A stretch of DNA of 64,000 nt from contig VEQY01000012.1 of assembly GCA_018882965.1 (NCBI GenBank), forward strand, positions 1 through 64,000, given 5' to 3'. The translations under genes and the position numbers were made by a program. The first letter of the stretch is position 1, and each line of letters starts with the position of its first letter. Source of the stretch: Mycobacterium sp. GTDB lineage: Bacteria > Actinomycetota > Actinomycetes > Mycobacteriales > Mycobacteriaceae. Of the stretch, positions 9,701 through 20,200 are shown in pieces. Under the pieces are notes generated by a model that worked only from the letters and a program-made list of their open reading frames with translations, was not told where the DNA came from and made no database searches.

Positions 9701-10698
9701 AGGTTCCCGCGCACCTGCGGCTGACCTTCGCCGTCGAGGCGCCCGATGGAACCGAGGTGGCGCGCGGCAAGGACTTGCGCGCGCTACAGGATCGCCTGGC
9801 CGACCAGACCCGCCGCGCGGTCAGCGACGCGCTGGCACCCAGCCTCGAGCGATCCGGACTGCGGAGCTGGCCCGACGACCTTGAGGAGCTGCCCCGATGT
9901 GTTGAGCGCGACGGTGTGCGCGGATACCCGGGACTGGTCGATTCCCCCGCCGGTGTCGACATCCGGGTCTTCGCGACCGAGCCTGAACGTGACGCCGCGA
10001 TGCGCGGCGGCTACCGGCGGCTGCTGCGGCTGGGTACAGCCTCGCCGGTGAAGTCGCTGGAGAAAAAGCTCGACCCCCGCCGGCGCCTCACTCTCAGCGC
10101 GAATCCGGATGGGTCACTCTCAGCCCTGTTGGACGACTGCGTGGACGCCGCGGTAGACGTCCTCAGTGGTCCGCCGGTCTGGACCGGGACGGAGTTCGCG
10201 GCAGCGCAGCGCCGGGTGTCCGAGGGCCTTCCCAACGCCATGGAAGCCATCCTCGAGCGCGTCGAGAAGGTGGTGATCGAACTGCACACCGTGCAGGTGG
10301 GGCTGCCCGCCGATCCCCCGCCGGCTCACGCCGAGGCCGTGGCGGACATGCGCGACCAGATCACCGGGCTGCTGCCGCGTGGATTCGTCGCCGCCGCGGG
10401 CGCCGCGCATCTGGGCGACCTCGCCCGTTATCTGACGGCGATACGGCGAAGACTCGAGCGGCTCCCGCAGGCACCGTCGGCCGACCGTGACCGGATGCAA
10501 CGGGTGCACACGCTTCAGGCGGCCTACGACGATCTGGTCGGCGCTCTGTCGCCGGGGCGGGCGGCCGCAGACGACGTCCGTGACATCGCTTGGATGATCC
10601 AGGAGTTCCGGGTGAGCCTGTGGGCTCAGCAGTTGGGTACCCCCAAGCCCGTCAGTGAACAGCGGATCTACCGAGCCATCGACGCGGTCCTGAGCTGA
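6790..10698 (+). CDS. hrpA: ATP-dependent RNA helicase HrpA (DEAH box)
   Basis: VVVAGETGSGKTTQLPK, DEAHERSLNIDFLLGYL, TSATIEPRRF, AQRAGRSGR motifs; ~1300 aa with HrpA-type C-terminus. Confidence 0.95.
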   Translation: MSQVSGDDVRALRARLDGVALTDAVRLGRRLTSLRAPVRAEALQALEREVAAAEAHLAARRDAVPVIGYPDLPISRHRAELAAAIRDHQVVVVAGETGSGKTTQLPKICLELGRGVRGVIGHTQPRRLAARTVAQRIADELHTPLGEAVGYSVRFNDRVGERTLIRLMTDGILLAEIRRDRRLLRYDTLIIDEAHERSLNIDFLLGYLRHLLPRRPDLKLIITSATIEPRRFADHFGGAPVVEVSGRGYPVEIRYRPLDLTAAAASGDDPDDPDHEVVRVEPKDQTEAIIAALRELTKEPPGDVLVFLSGEREIRDTAEAVAAAITGVQVLPLYARLATAEQQKVFRPNTSRIHRRVVLATNVAETSLTVPGIRYVVDPGTARISRYSRRTKVQRLPIEPISQASAAQRAGRSGRTAPGICIRLYSEEDFDTRPRYTDPEILRTNLAAVLLQMAALRLGEIDSFPFLDAPDHRSVRDGVQLLTELGAVDADGTITDLGRRLARLPIDPRLGRMLLAAENEGCVREVLVLVAALAIPDPRERPADREAAALQKHARFADEQSDFLSFLNLWRYLQGQRKALTGSAFRRMCREEFLHYLRIREWQDLVGQLRGIARDIGVRESDHQDVPDPTRVHAALVAGLLSHVGLREGDSREYTGARNARFVLAPGSVLTKRPPRWVMVADLVETSRLYGRVAARIDPETVERAAGHLVQRTYSEPHWDARRGEVLAYERVTLYGLPLVTRRRVGYAQVDPATARDLFIRSALVEGDWQSRHRFLAANAELRAQLSQLEDRARRRDLLVDDEAIYAFYDSRIPADVVSARHFDGWWGKARRGDPDLLTMTRDDLLRVHDADTDRPDFWRSGDLTMPLSYRYEPGASDDGVTVHVPVSALARIGGAEFGWQVPALREELVTALIRSLPKDLRRNFVPAPDTARAVLGAIEIGDEPLLDVLQRELHRRTGVLVPVDAFDLDKVPAHLRLTFAVEAPDGTEVARGKDLRALQDRLADQTRRAVSDALAPSLERSGLRSWPDDLEELPRCVERDGVRGYPGLVDSPAGVDIRVFATEPERDAAMRGGYRRLLRLGTASPVKSLEKKLDPRRRLTLSANPDGSLSALLDDCVDAAVDVLSGPPVWTGTEFAAAQRRVSEGLPNAMEAILERVEKVVIELHTVQVGLPADPPPAHAEAVADMRDQITGLLPRGFVAAAGAAHLGDLARYLTAIRRRLERLPQAPSADRDRMQRVHTLQAAYDDLVGALSPGRAAADDVRDIAWMIQEFRVSLWAQQLGTPKPVSEQRIYRAIDAVLS

Positions 10699-10699
10699 G

Positions 10700-11866
10700 T
10701 TACCCGGTTGCCACGCTAACCGCGCCGGCGTGGGCGACCGCATCGTCGAGCACCAGCTCCGCGACACGGGACCGGTGCTGTTCGGGGTTGCCCAGCAGTG
10801 CGGCGTTGGTGGTGGCGCGCTTGAAGTAAAGGTGCGCCTGGTGCTCCCAGGTGAAGCCGATCCCGCCGTGCACCTGGATGGCGTCGGCGGCGATGCGGCT
10901 CAGCGCGGCCGAGCACGTCGCCTGCGCGATGCTGGCGGCGAGGGCGGGGTCGTCGGAGCCCGCGGCCAGCGCCCAGACGGCGTGATACGCCGTCGACCGG
11001 GCGTGCTCGAGATCGACGAGCATGTCGGCCAGGCGGTGCTTGACGGCCTGAAAGGAACCGATCGGGCGGCCGAACTGCAGGCGCGACTTGGCGTAGTCCA
11101 CCGACAGGTCCAGCAGATGCTGAGCGGCCCCCACCTGCTCGACGGCCAGCAGCGTCGCCGCCACCTGCAGGGCGTGATCGATGACCCGCTCGGCCTCGCC
11201 GGGACCGGCGAGCAGCTGCGCGGGTGTGCCGTCGAACACGACGGCGGCCTGTGGCCGGGTCAGGTCCAGCGTCACCAGCGGGGTGCGCTGGGTGTCGGTC
11301 CCCTCGACGACGTAGAGGCCCACACCGTCCGGCCCGCGGGCGGCCACCAGGATGTGGTCGGCGGCTCCGGCATCCACGACCCGCGCGGCGCTGCCGGTGA
11401 TCGTGACATCTGTTCCGCCCGCCGTCGCGGTCAGCGTGACCGCGGCGGGTTCGAACGCCCCGGCGCGGTCGGCGACCGCAACAGCCGCGGTAAGTTCGCC
11501 CTCGATCAGTGCGGCCAGCAGAGCATCGCGGGCCGGCCCGCCCGGGCAGGCCACCAGTGCCGGGATGGCCAGGTACACGGTGCCGAAGAGCGGTCCGCAG
11601 GCCAGCGCGGCGCCGAATTCCTCGACGGCGACCGCCTGGTCTACCAGAGAGCCGCCCACACCCCCGTCGCTTTCCGGTACGGCCATGCCCAGCGCGCCGA
11701 TCTCAGATCCCAGCCGGTGCCAGACCTGTGGATCGAACGGGGTGTCGGACTCCATCAGCGCGCGCACGGTTGGCTCGCTGAAGTTCTCCGCGCAGAATTT
11801 CCGGACCGCGGCGCGCAGCTGCTGCTGTTCGTCACTGAACAGGAAGGTCCCACCGGGGCTAGCCAC
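10700..11866 (-). CDS. Acyl-CoA dehydrogenase
   Basis: FSDEQQQLRAAVRKFCAENF..., YAKSRLQFGRPIGSFQAVKHRLADM, IQVHGGIGFTWEHQAHLYFKRA; GTG start inferred. Confidence 0.9.
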   Translation of the reverse strand: MASPGGTFLFSDEQQQLRAAVRKFCAENFSEPTVRALMESDTPFDPQVWHRLGSEIGALGMAVPESDGGVGGSLVDQAVAVEEFGAALACGPLFGTVYLAIPALVACPGGPARDALLAALIEGELTAAVAVADRAGAFEPAAVTLTATAGGTDVTITGSAARVVDAGAADHILVAARGPDGVGLYVVEGTDTQRTPLVTLDLTRPQAAVVFDGTPAQLLAGPGEAERVIDHALQVAATLLAVEQVGAAQHLLDLSVDYAKSRLQFGRPIGSFQAVKHRLADMLVDLEHARSTAYHAVWALAAGSDDPALAASIAQATCSAALSRIAADAIQVHGGIGFTWEHQAHLYFKRATTNAALLGNPEQHRSRVAELVLDDAVAHAGAVSVATG

Positions 11867-13052
11867 GGGGTACTTCCTTCCAGGGCATGCCGGCGTCGGC
11901 GCGCAGATCGCCGGGCAGGCCCAGAACCCGCTCACCGAGAATGTTGCGCATCACCTCCGAGGTCCCGCCCTCGATGGTGTTCGCCCGGCTGCGCAGATAG
12001 CGCTGCTGGATCGGTCCGCGCCAGTCGCCGTCGGGGTCCCGCCCACGCATCGCATAGGTGTGGTAGAGCAGTCCCTCCGGTCCGAGCAGGTCCATGCAGA
12101 ACTGGTAGATCTGCTGATTGAGTTCCGCGCCGACCAGCTTGCCGATCGACCCCTCGGGGCCGGGGTCACCGGCAGTCGCCGAGGCGCGCGAGCGCTCGGA
12201 GGTCAGGCGCTGCGCCTCGGCCCGTAGCCACAGTTGGGCGAGACGGTCGCGCAGCACGGGGGTGTGCAGATCCGGGCGCGACGCCCATAGCGCGACGGCG
12301 TCGGAGATGGTGCCCGCTCCGCGACGGCTGCCGCTGGCGCCCAGCGCGCTGCGCTCGTTCATCAGCGTGGTCATCGCGACCCGCCAGCCGTCGTCGACGG
12401 CCCCGAGCCGGTGGGTATCGGGGATGCGCACATCCGTGATGTAGACCTCGTTGAACTCGGCCTGCCCGGTCAGTTGCCGCAGCGGACGGGTCTCGACGCC
12501 CGGCGCGTGCATGTCGAGCACGAAGTAGGTCAAGCCCCGGTGCTTGGGCGCATCGGGGTTGGTCCGGGCCAGCAGCAGACCCCACCGCGCCCTGTGGGCC
12601 AAGCTGGTCCACACCTTCTGTCCGTTGACCACCCAGTCACCGCCGTCGGGTACCGCCATGGTGGCCAGCCCGGCCAGGTCCGAGCCCGCGCCCGGCTCGG
12701 AGAACAGCTGGCACCAGATGTCCTCCGCAGTCGCCAGCGGGCGCAGGAAGGTCTTCTTGATGTCCTCGCTCTGGGCGTGTTCGCGGACAGTCGGTGCCGC
12801 CATCCCGTAGCCCATCGGGTTCAACCCCAGAGGCTCCGGCCCGCCGGCACCCTGCAGGATCGTGTCGGCCGTCGCCTGCAGGCCGCGGGAGACCCCGAGG
12901 CCGCCCAGGCCGGGCGGGAAGTGCACCCAGGACAGTCCGGCGTCGTAGCACGCGCCGAGGAACTCGGTCAGCGGAACTTGCTTGGGGTCGTGTTCGGCGA
13001 CCACCGTGCGGGCCAGGTCGGCGACCCGGTCGGTGTCGGTGAGGGTTGTCAT
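11859..13052 (-). CDS. Acyl-CoA dehydrogenase
   Basis: FSEPGAGSDLAGLATMA, WVVNGQKVWTSLAHRA, NTIEGGTSEVMRNILGERVLGLPG; overlaps the neighbouring paralogous ACAD gene. Confidence 0.92.
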   Translation of the reverse strand: MTTLTDTDRVADLARTVVAEHDPKQVPLTEFLGACYDAGLSWVHFPPGLGGLGVSRGLQATADTILQGAGGPEPLGLNPMGYGMAAPTVREHAQSEDIKKTFLRPLATAEDIWCQLFSEPGAGSDLAGLATMAVPDGGDWVVNGQKVWTSLAHRARWGLLLARTNPDAPKHRGLTYFVLDMHAPGVETRPLRQLTGQAEFNEVYITDVRIPDTHRLGAVDDGWRVAMTTLMNERSALGASGSRRGAGTISDAVALWASRPDLHTPVLRDRLAQLWLRAEAQRLTSERSRASATAGDPGPEGSIGKLVGAELNQQIYQFCMDLLGPEGLLYHTYAMRGRDPDGDWRGPIQQRYLRSRANTIEGGTSEVMRNILGERVLGLPGDLRADAGMPWKEVPRG

Positions 13053-13138
13053 GACGCCACGATACTCACGGGTCGATTCCCGCGGTCGTCTGCGGCAACT
13101 CGACGTTCCGCGCGCCCCGTGGTGTTAGGTTCGCCCCA

Positions 13139-14071
13139 ATGAGCAGGGGCCGTTCGCTGGTCGTGGTCGCGCTGGCATATCTGGTAGCCCTCGCGGCCGC
13201 CGCGGCATGGCTGAGCCTGGGTCCGCGCACCGGCCGGCTGTGGTTGGACACCCTGATCGCCGACGTGGTGGCCACCCTGGCGGTGTTCGTGTTCAGCCGG
13301 GCATTCCGCAACTCCAGTTTCTATGACGCCTACTGGAGCGTGGTCCCGCCGGTGCTGTTGGTTTTCTGGTGGTGGCAGGGCCCGATCGGCCTCGCCGATC
13401 CGGGGTCGCTGCGCTGCTGGCTGCTGACGGTGGTGGTGTTCTACTGGGCGGTGCGGCTCACCGGCAACTGGGTCTACGGCTTTCCCGGCCTGCACCACGA
13501 GGACTGGCGCTACCCCCTGCTGAGAGACGCGGCCGGGCGCTTCGGTTTCCTCGCCGACCTCTTCGCCATCCACCTCTTCCCGACCCTGCAGGTCTTCGTC
13601 GGCATGCTGCCGGTCTACATCGCGGTGACCCGTCCCGGGGACGGTGTGGTGTGGCTCGCCTGGATCGCCTTCGTCGTCGGGATGGCGGCGGTCACCCTGG
13701 AGCTGGTCGCCGACACGCAGATGCACCGCTTCGTCGCCGCGAACCGTGCTGCTGCCGCGCCCGACAAGGCGATGGACCGCGGTCTGTGGGCGTGGTCGCG
13801 ACATCCGAATTACCTTGGTGAGATCGGCTTCTGGCTGTCGCTGGCGCTGTTCGGGATATCCGCCGCACCCCGTGATGCGTGGTGGCTGTTCGTCGGCGTG
13901 GTGGTGATGGTGGCGATGTTCCTCGGTGCGAGTATCCCGATGATGGAGAAGCGCAGCCTGGAGCGCCGCCCGGCCTACCAGGATGTGATCGACCGGGTCC
14001 CGCGGCTGTTGCCACGGCTGTCACCACGGCCTTCACCACGCCCTTCACCAGGCCCTACCCGCAGGATCTGA
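13139..14071 (+). CDS. DUF1295-family membrane protein (steroid-reductase-like fold)
   Basis: RAFRNSSFYDAYWSVVPP, GLWAWSRHPNYLGEIGFWLSLALFG, multiple TM segments; C-terminal SPRPSP repeats. Confidence 0.85.
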   Translation: MSRGRSLVVVALAYLVALAAAAAWLSLGPRTGRLWLDTLIADVVATLAVFVFSRAFRNSSFYDAYWSVVPPVLLVFWWWQGPIGLADPGSLRCWLLTVVVFYWAVRLTGNWVYGFPGLHHEDWRYPLLRDAAGRFGFLADLFAIHLFPTLQVFVGMLPVYIAVTRPGDGVVWLAWIAFVVGMAAVTLELVADTQMHRFVAANRAAAAPDKAMDRGLWAWSRHPNYLGEIGFWLSLALFGISAAPRDAWWLFVGVVVMVAMFLGASIPMMEKRSLERRPAYQDVIDRVPRLLPRLSPRPSPRPSPGPTRRI

Positions 14072-14073
14072 GG

Positions 14074-15210
14074 ATGGCGCCGGATGCGAACCGTCCGCGC
14101 GTGGTGGTCGCCGGTCTCGGCGATGCCGGTTTGCTGACCGCTATCCGGGTGGCTCGCTTCGCCGACGTGGTGGGCATCTCGGTGAAGCCCGGCTTGGTCA
14201 GCGGACAGGAGTTGGGTGTCCGGCTCACCCGGCCCCACGAATGGGCTCGCGACTACTGGGTGCCGTTCCACCGCTACCGAGCGCTCGACCGTGTACAGAC
14301 CGTCCAGGCCACACTCTCCGGACTCGACCTGGCCGAGCGGGTGGTGCGCGCTGTTCGCGCCGACGGCAGCGAGATCGCCGAACCCTTTGACGCACTGGTG
14401 ATCTCGACCGGGGTGAGAAACGGGTTCTGGCGTCAGGACGCCATGCAGACACCGGCCGAGATCGGCGCGGGAATCATGGCCGATCATCAGCGATTGGCCG
14501 CCGCCGGATCGGTGGCGGTGATCGGTGGCGGTGCCGCCGCGGTCAGTGCGGCCGCCAACATCGCGGCCCGATGGCCGGCCACGCAGGTGGATCTCTACTT
14601 CCCGCACTCCCGCGCCCTGACCGAACACCACCCCAGGACGTGGCAGCACCTGCAACGCAGGCTCCTTCGCCTCGGCGTCGGCCTGCACCCCGGTCACCGG
14701 GCCCTGGTCCCGGAGGGTTTCGGCTGCGACGCGATCACCAGCGGGCCGGTTGAGTGGAGCACCGGCCAGCCACCGGTCTCAGCGGATGCCGTGCTGTGGA
14801 CGATCGGCCGCGTTCGTCCCAACACCGGATGGTTGCCCGCTGAACTGCTCGACGAGCACGGCTTTGTCACCGTGACCCCCGAACTGCGGGTTCCCGGTCA
14901 TCGCGGGGTGTTCGCCATCGGCGACGTCGCAGCGACCGACCCGCTGCGGTCGTCGGCTCGAAACCGCGCCGATGCCATGCTGGCCCACAACATCCGGGCC
15001 GAACCGGCCGGCAGGCCGCTGCGGTCCTACACGCCGCCGCGGCGGCGGTGGGGCTCGGTGATCGGCATCCAGTCCGACGGCGTGGAGGTCTTCGCTCCCA
15101 ACGGCCGGCCGTTCCGGATTCCCGCGCGCGCGGTCGACCGGGTGCTGATGCCGTGGATCGTCCGGCGCGGGATCTATCGGGGCGTCCGGCCCAACCGCCC
15201 GCTGGGATAG
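14074..15210 (+). CDS. FAD/NAD(P)-dependent oxidoreductase (NDH-2-like)
   Basis: VVVAGLGDAGLLTAIRVARF, VAVIGGGAAAVSAAANIAARW, VFAIGDVAATDPLRSSARNRADAMLAHN. Confidence 0.85.
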   Translation: MAPDANRPRVVVAGLGDAGLLTAIRVARFADVVGISVKPGLVSGQELGVRLTRPHEWARDYWVPFHRYRALDRVQTVQATLSGLDLAERVVRAVRADGSEIAEPFDALVISTGVRNGFWRQDAMQTPAEIGAGIMADHQRLAAAGSVAVIGGGAAAVSAAANIAARWPATQVDLYFPHSRALTEHHPRTWQHLQRRLLRLGVGLHPGHRALVPEGFGCDAITSGPVEWSTGQPPVSADAVLWTIGRVRPNTGWLPAELLDEHGFVTVTPELRVPGHRGVFAIGDVAATDPLRSSARNRADAMLAHNIRAEPAGRPLRSYTPPRRRWGSVIGIQSDGVEVFAPNGRPFRIPARAVDRVLMPWIVRRGIYRGVRPNRPLG

Positions 15211-15414
15211 CCCCTATGTTTGCGATCCGCAAGTCAGCAAACAGTCTCTCGAAGCCGCGCCGGCACCGCCACGGCCCCGGGTGCCCGACGGCCGGAGGTA
15301 AAGCAGACTAGTCAAAGGCATACCGAACAAACGGCTTCCTGCTGTTGCGAATGAGATCATCGAGATTGCTGCGACGGGTGTCGACGAACTGTCCCCAGGG
15401 ACCGCTGAACTGAA

Positions 15415-15443
15415 TTGACCGTGTTGAACGCCATCGCCATACT
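15415..15443 (+). promoter_or_regulatory. Candidate SigA-type promoter (TTGACC-17-CATACT) for the eccB/eccC operon
   Basis: -35 TTGACC 15415-15420, 17-nt spacer, -10 CATACT 15438-15443; predicted TSS at or near the ATG at 15450 (leaderless). Confidence 0.45.
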
Positions 15444-15449
15444 GTGCCG

Positions 15450-15767
15450 ATGCATGGGGCCACAGGGGGAGGTTGGCTTAGCGACAGGGAACTCGTCGAC
15501 TCCGTCCTACGCGAACTCGGCGAGGCGGCAGAGCGATGGGAAGCCCTTCTCGCACAGGCTGAAGCCGTCACATACAGCGTTGACACCGGAGACATCCAGG
15601 CCGTTGCGAACTCCGATGGCAAACTCATCGATCTTGTCCTGCAGCCGTCGGTGATGACCGACTACAGCCACGGGGAACTCGCCGATCGGCTCAACGTGGT
15701 CTTCGCGGCACTCCGCGACGAGGCCGAGGAGGACTACCGCACCCGATACGGCGGAACGCCGCGATGA
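15450..15767 (+). CDS. YbaB/EbfC-like small protein, ESX-associated type
   Basis: LLAQAEAVTYSVDTGDIQAVANSDGKLIDLVLQPSVMTDYSHGELADRLNVVFAALRDEAEEDY resembles the YbaB fold; 13 nt upstream of eccB. Confidence 0.7.
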   Translation: MHGATGGGWLSDRELVDSVLRELGEAAERWEALLAQAEAVTYSVDTGDIQAVANSDGKLIDLVLQPSVMTDYSHGELADRLNVVFAALRDEAEEDYRTRYGGTPR

Positions 15768-15780
15768 ACACGGCGCACCG

Positions 15781-17277
15781 ATGGACTCCGGGGGCGCGGC
15801 GATGCCGCTGAACCTGTCCAACCGCGATCAGAGTTCGGGTCATCTGTTCTACAACCGGCGTCTGCGCTCGGCGATCACCCGTTTCTCGGTGCGCATGAAA
15901 CATGACGACCGCAAGCAGCAGGCCGCCCTCGCCCTCGCGGTGGTGTTCGTCCTGCTGGGGTGCGCGTGGATGGCTCTGCTCAATGTGGTGAAGCCGGCCG
16001 GTCTGGTCGGCGAGTCCGTGGTCGTCGGTGACCGGGATACCGGGGCGCTCTACGCGAAGATCGACGGCAGGTTGCACCCCGCGCTCAATCTCGCCTCGGC
16101 CCGGCTCGCGACCGGCAGTGCCGCCGCGCCGGCCTGGGTCACCTCCGGCGAGATCGCCAAGCTGCCCACCGGGCCGTTGATCGGGATCGCCGGAATCCCC
16201 GACGGCTATCCGGCCGGGGGTCCACGTTCGGCATGGGCGCTCTGTGACACCGCGCGGGCCGGCGGCGAACGCCCGGTGCTGACCGCGATCGCCGGCGACC
16301 TCTCCGGCGGCCGGGCCGAACCCATGGACCCCGCCGAGGCCATCCTCGCCCGCCACGCCGGAGCGACCTACCTGATCTGGAACGGCAGGCGGACCCGAAT
16401 CGACGCCTCTGATCGGGCAGTCGCCTTCACCCTCGGTCTCGATCCGAAAGCCGCACGCCCGGTCGAGATCTCCACACCACTCTTCGACGCGATACCCGCG
16501 ACCGAACCACTGGCGGTCCCGAGGATTCCGGGATTCGCCTCGCCGTCACGCTTGCTGCCCGGCGCCCGGGTGGGACAGGTACTCGAGACCCGCGATGCCA
16601 CCGGCACGGTCAGCGGTCTCTACGTGCTACTCCCCGACGGAGTTCAGCAGGTGAGCCCCTTCGTGGCCGATCTTCTGCGCGCCTCCGGGAGAGGGGGCAT
16701 CGCGGCGCCGCAGACCGTCTCACCGGATCGGCTCGTCGCCCTGCCCCAGATCAGGGTGCTCGCTGTCGATTACTACCCGACCGGCAGGCTGAGATTCGTT
16801 GACAGCCAAACCAATCCGGTCACCTGTGTCAGCTGGACGAAGTTGATCAGCGACCCCCAGGCGTCGGTCACGGTGCTCACCGGCCGCGGGCTGCCCACAC
16901 CGCAGGCCCTTGATTCCCACATCGTCGATCTCGTTCGCGGCGGCGGCGAACCGGGCTCGGCGCAGGCGGACCGGACGCTGGTGCTCCCCGGTGCGGCCCG
17001 TCTGGTGGTCTCGACCAGCGGGGTCATCACCTCTGACACCCGCGAAAGCCTGTTCTGGGTCTCGCCTCAGGGGGTGCGCTTCGGTATCGCGGGAGATCAG
17101 AAAACGCTCCAGGCGCTGGGGATCGATCCGCTCCGCGCAGTGCAGGCACCGTGGCCGATGCTGCGCACCTTTGCACCGGGGCCCGAGGTCAGTCAGACCG
17201 GCGCGCTGGTTGCCCGCGACGCGCTCATCGGGGCCGGACCGGCGGCGTCGCTGACGCCGGAATCCACAGGGGGATAG
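15781..17277 (+). CDS. eccB: Type VII secretion protein EccB
   Basis: LSNRDQSSGHLFYNRRLRSAITRFSVRM, single N-terminal TM, SLFWVSPQGVRFGIAGDQKTLQALGI, APWPMLRTFAPGPEVS: EccB hallmarks. Confidence 0.93.
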   Translation: MDSGGAAMPLNLSNRDQSSGHLFYNRRLRSAITRFSVRMKHDDRKQQAALALAVVFVLLGCAWMALLNVVKPAGLVGESVVVGDRDTGALYAKIDGRLHPALNLASARLATGSAAAPAWVTSGEIAKLPTGPLIGIAGIPDGYPAGGPRSAWALCDTARAGGERPVLTAIAGDLSGGRAEPMDPAEAILARHAGATYLIWNGRRTRIDASDRAVAFTLGLDPKAARPVEISTPLFDAIPATEPLAVPRIPGFASPSRLLPGARVGQVLETRDATGTVSGLYVLLPDGVQQVSPFVADLLRASGRGGIAAPQTVSPDRLVALPQIRVLAVDYYPTGRLRFVDSQTNPVTCVSWTKLISDPQASVTVLTGRGLPTPQALDSHIVDLVRGGGEPGSAQADRTLVLPGAARLVVSTSGVITSDTRESLFWVSPQGVRFGIAGDQKTLQALGIDPLRAVQAPWPMLRTFAPGPEVSQTGALVARDALIGAGPAASLTPESTGG

Positions 17278-17279
17278 CG

Positions 17280-20200
17280 TTGTCCAAGAAAGCATTCGCC
17301 CGCGGTCCGCGAGTCGCCCAACCGGCCATCGCTCCGGTGCGGATCGTCATCGAGCCACCGGTTGGCCTTCCGGAGCGGGAACCGCGCAACATCCTGCTGA
17401 TGATCGCCGCACCGGCTCTGCTCGTCGGCATCCTCGGCACCCTGGCGGTGATGTACTCCTCCGGCGTGAGGTCCCTGCAGTCCGGCTTCTTCCCCGTGAT
17501 CGGCCTCGTGGGCTTCGGGGCCTTGATGTTCAGCGGAAGATTCGGCCGCGGCCGCCGAATCAGCTGGGGAGAGCTGGAACAACAGCGCCGGTCCTACCTG
17601 CGGCGGCTCGATGAGGATCGCGAAGAGGTACAGCGGGCAGCCCGGCGTCACCGCAACGCGCGAGTGTTCGCCCACGCCGATCCGCGCAGACTCGACACCG
17701 TCATCGGCGGTCCGCGGATGTGGGAGCGCCGCCCTTCGGATCCGGATTTCCTCGACGTGCGCCTCGGTATCGGCACACAGTCGGCGGCAGACTCCGGCAC
17801 GGCCTTTCACTGGCCGGAAATCCCGATCGGTGAGGAACTCGAGCCTGTCACCGGCCGCGCTCTTCGCGACTTCATGCTCGCGCAGCGTTCGATCCCTGAC
17901 GTCGGCAAGGTGCTCAGCCTCCGCTCCCGACCAGGGTTCAGCTTCATCGGCGATCCGGCGGATCTGTACGCCCTGATGAGATCGGTGCTGTGTTCGCTGG
18001 CGGTCTACCACAGTCCCGACGAGGTCAAGTTCTTGGTGGTGACCCGCCATCCGGAGCGGTGGTCCTGGCTGGTGTGGCTACCGCACAACCAGCACGACGA
18101 GATGTTCGACGCCTGTGGACTGCGGCGTCTGGTTTTCGCCTCGCCGGCCGATCTCGAGGAGGCGCTGGACGGCGAGCTGCACCGCAAGGGACGCGGGCCC
18201 TGGTCGCCTCCGGACGGATCGAGTCCGACGACCACGCCGACGGTTCTGGAGCCGAACGCGGTCCCCTCGCTCGGGCCGCACTGGATCATCGTCGACGACA
18301 ACACCGGCACCCCCGACCAGTGGGAAGGGGTGACCGGGCGCAAAGGCAAGGCCGGCATCACCGTGTTGCGGTTGGCGAACCGGGCCGGTACCGGGGTGGG
18401 GTTCGGTGACGACGGTGAGTGCTTCGAACTGCGGGAGGACCGGCTGCTGCACCGCGGTTCGCCGTTCGCCGTCGCCGACCTGCTCGCCGAGAGCACGGCT
18501 GACCGCTATGCGCGCGCGCTGGCGCGCTGGTCACCGACGGCCACCGGGGGAGGTCCCGGGGACGAGGGACAGGGCGAGGCGCTGTTGCGGGCCCTGGGCA
18601 TCAGCGACCCGCGCTACCTGGACGTGGACCGCCTGTGGGCGCACAGCCGGGGTAGGGGCGACCCGCACTGGGCGATGATCCCCGTCGGGGTGAAACCCGG
18701 AGGCGAGGTTGCGCACATCGTTCTGCGAGCCAAGGATTTCGGCGGTTACGGCTTCCACTCAGTGGTGATCGGGACCTCGGGTTCGGGAAAGTCCGAGTAC
18801 TTCCTGGCGCTGTGCAACGGCATCGCACTGACCCACTCACCGGAGAGCTTCATCGTCATCTTCGTGGATATGAAGTTCGAGTCTGCGGCCCAAGATCTCG
18901 ACGGACTGCCGCATGTTGCGGGGTCGCTGTCGAATCTCGGCAAGGACGATCGCCACCTCGCCGAGCGGATGCGCAAGGCAGTAGACGGTGAGATCGCCCG
19001 CCGGTATCGGTTGTTCAAGAACGCCGGCGCCCGGGACGCGAACGAATACGAGGAGATGAGAATTGCCGGGCGTGATCTCGAGCCCGTTCCGATCCTGCTG
19101 GTGATCATCGACGAGTATCTCGAACTGTTCCACCACCACCCCGAATGGATCGACCTCGTCATCCACATCGGCCAGGAGGGCCGCGGCTGCAACGTCTTTT
19201 TCACCCTCGGAGGTCAGCGCCTCGATCTCTCCTCACTGAGTAAGGTGAAAAGCAACATCGCCTTCCGGGTGGCGCTGCGCGCCGAGACGGCCGAAGACTC
19301 TCGCGATGTAATCGGCAGCGACGCCGCTCTGCATCTTCCATCGAAGCAGAACGGGTACGCGCTGTTGAAGGTCGGACCGCGCGAGATCGAACAGTTCCGC
19401 TGTTTCTACGTCTCGGCGCCCTTCACGGTGCCCGCCAAGCCCGCTGTCGATCGGACCGTCGCGCTGTCCTTCAGTCAGCCGAGGTCCCTCACGTGGCAGT
19501 ACCAGCCGCTCAGCGTGGGGGACGCCAGGGCCTTGGAGACCGTGCACGACGATGATGAGCCTGACCAATTCCTCTATCACGCAGACGGATTCAAGAAGAA
19601 GAAGCTACTCGACGTCATCCGGGAAGCACTCGCCTCCAATCCCGCGCGCCCACCGCACCAGATCTGGCTTCCCCCGCTGGAGGTCAGCGAGACTGCCGAT
19701 GCGCTGGTGAGCCGATGGCGGGGCAAACCGTGGTGGCAGGACTATGGCGACAACCCGGGCCTTGTGTTCCCGGTGGCGGTGGTGGACTGTCCAGAAGACC
19801 ACGCGCAGCGGATCCACGCCGTCGACGTGGAGATGGACAACGTGATGGTGGTTGCCACCGCGCAGCGGGGGAAGTCGACCACGTTGATGACGCTGATCAC
19901 CAGTGCGGCCCTGATGTACCGACCCGAGCGGGTGACGTTCTACTGCATCGGCGCGTCGCTGCATTCGGTGGCCGACATACCCCACGTCGCAGGTGTCGTC
20001 AGCACCACTGACGGCGACGGTGTCTCCCGGGTGATCGCCACCATTGAGGGCCTCATTCGGGCCCGGGAGGCCGCGTTCAAAGAGCTGCAGATCGACGTGT
20101 CGGAGTTCCGCAGGCGGCGCGTCAGAGCGGACGCCGCGGTGACGGCGGGCGCCGAGGAGGTCGGGGACGTCTTCCTGGTGATCGACAATTTCGGCGACTT

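Noticed and set aside
8506-9714. 402-aa minus-strand ORF opposite hrpA
   Set aside because: Shadow ORF of HrpA; no motif support.
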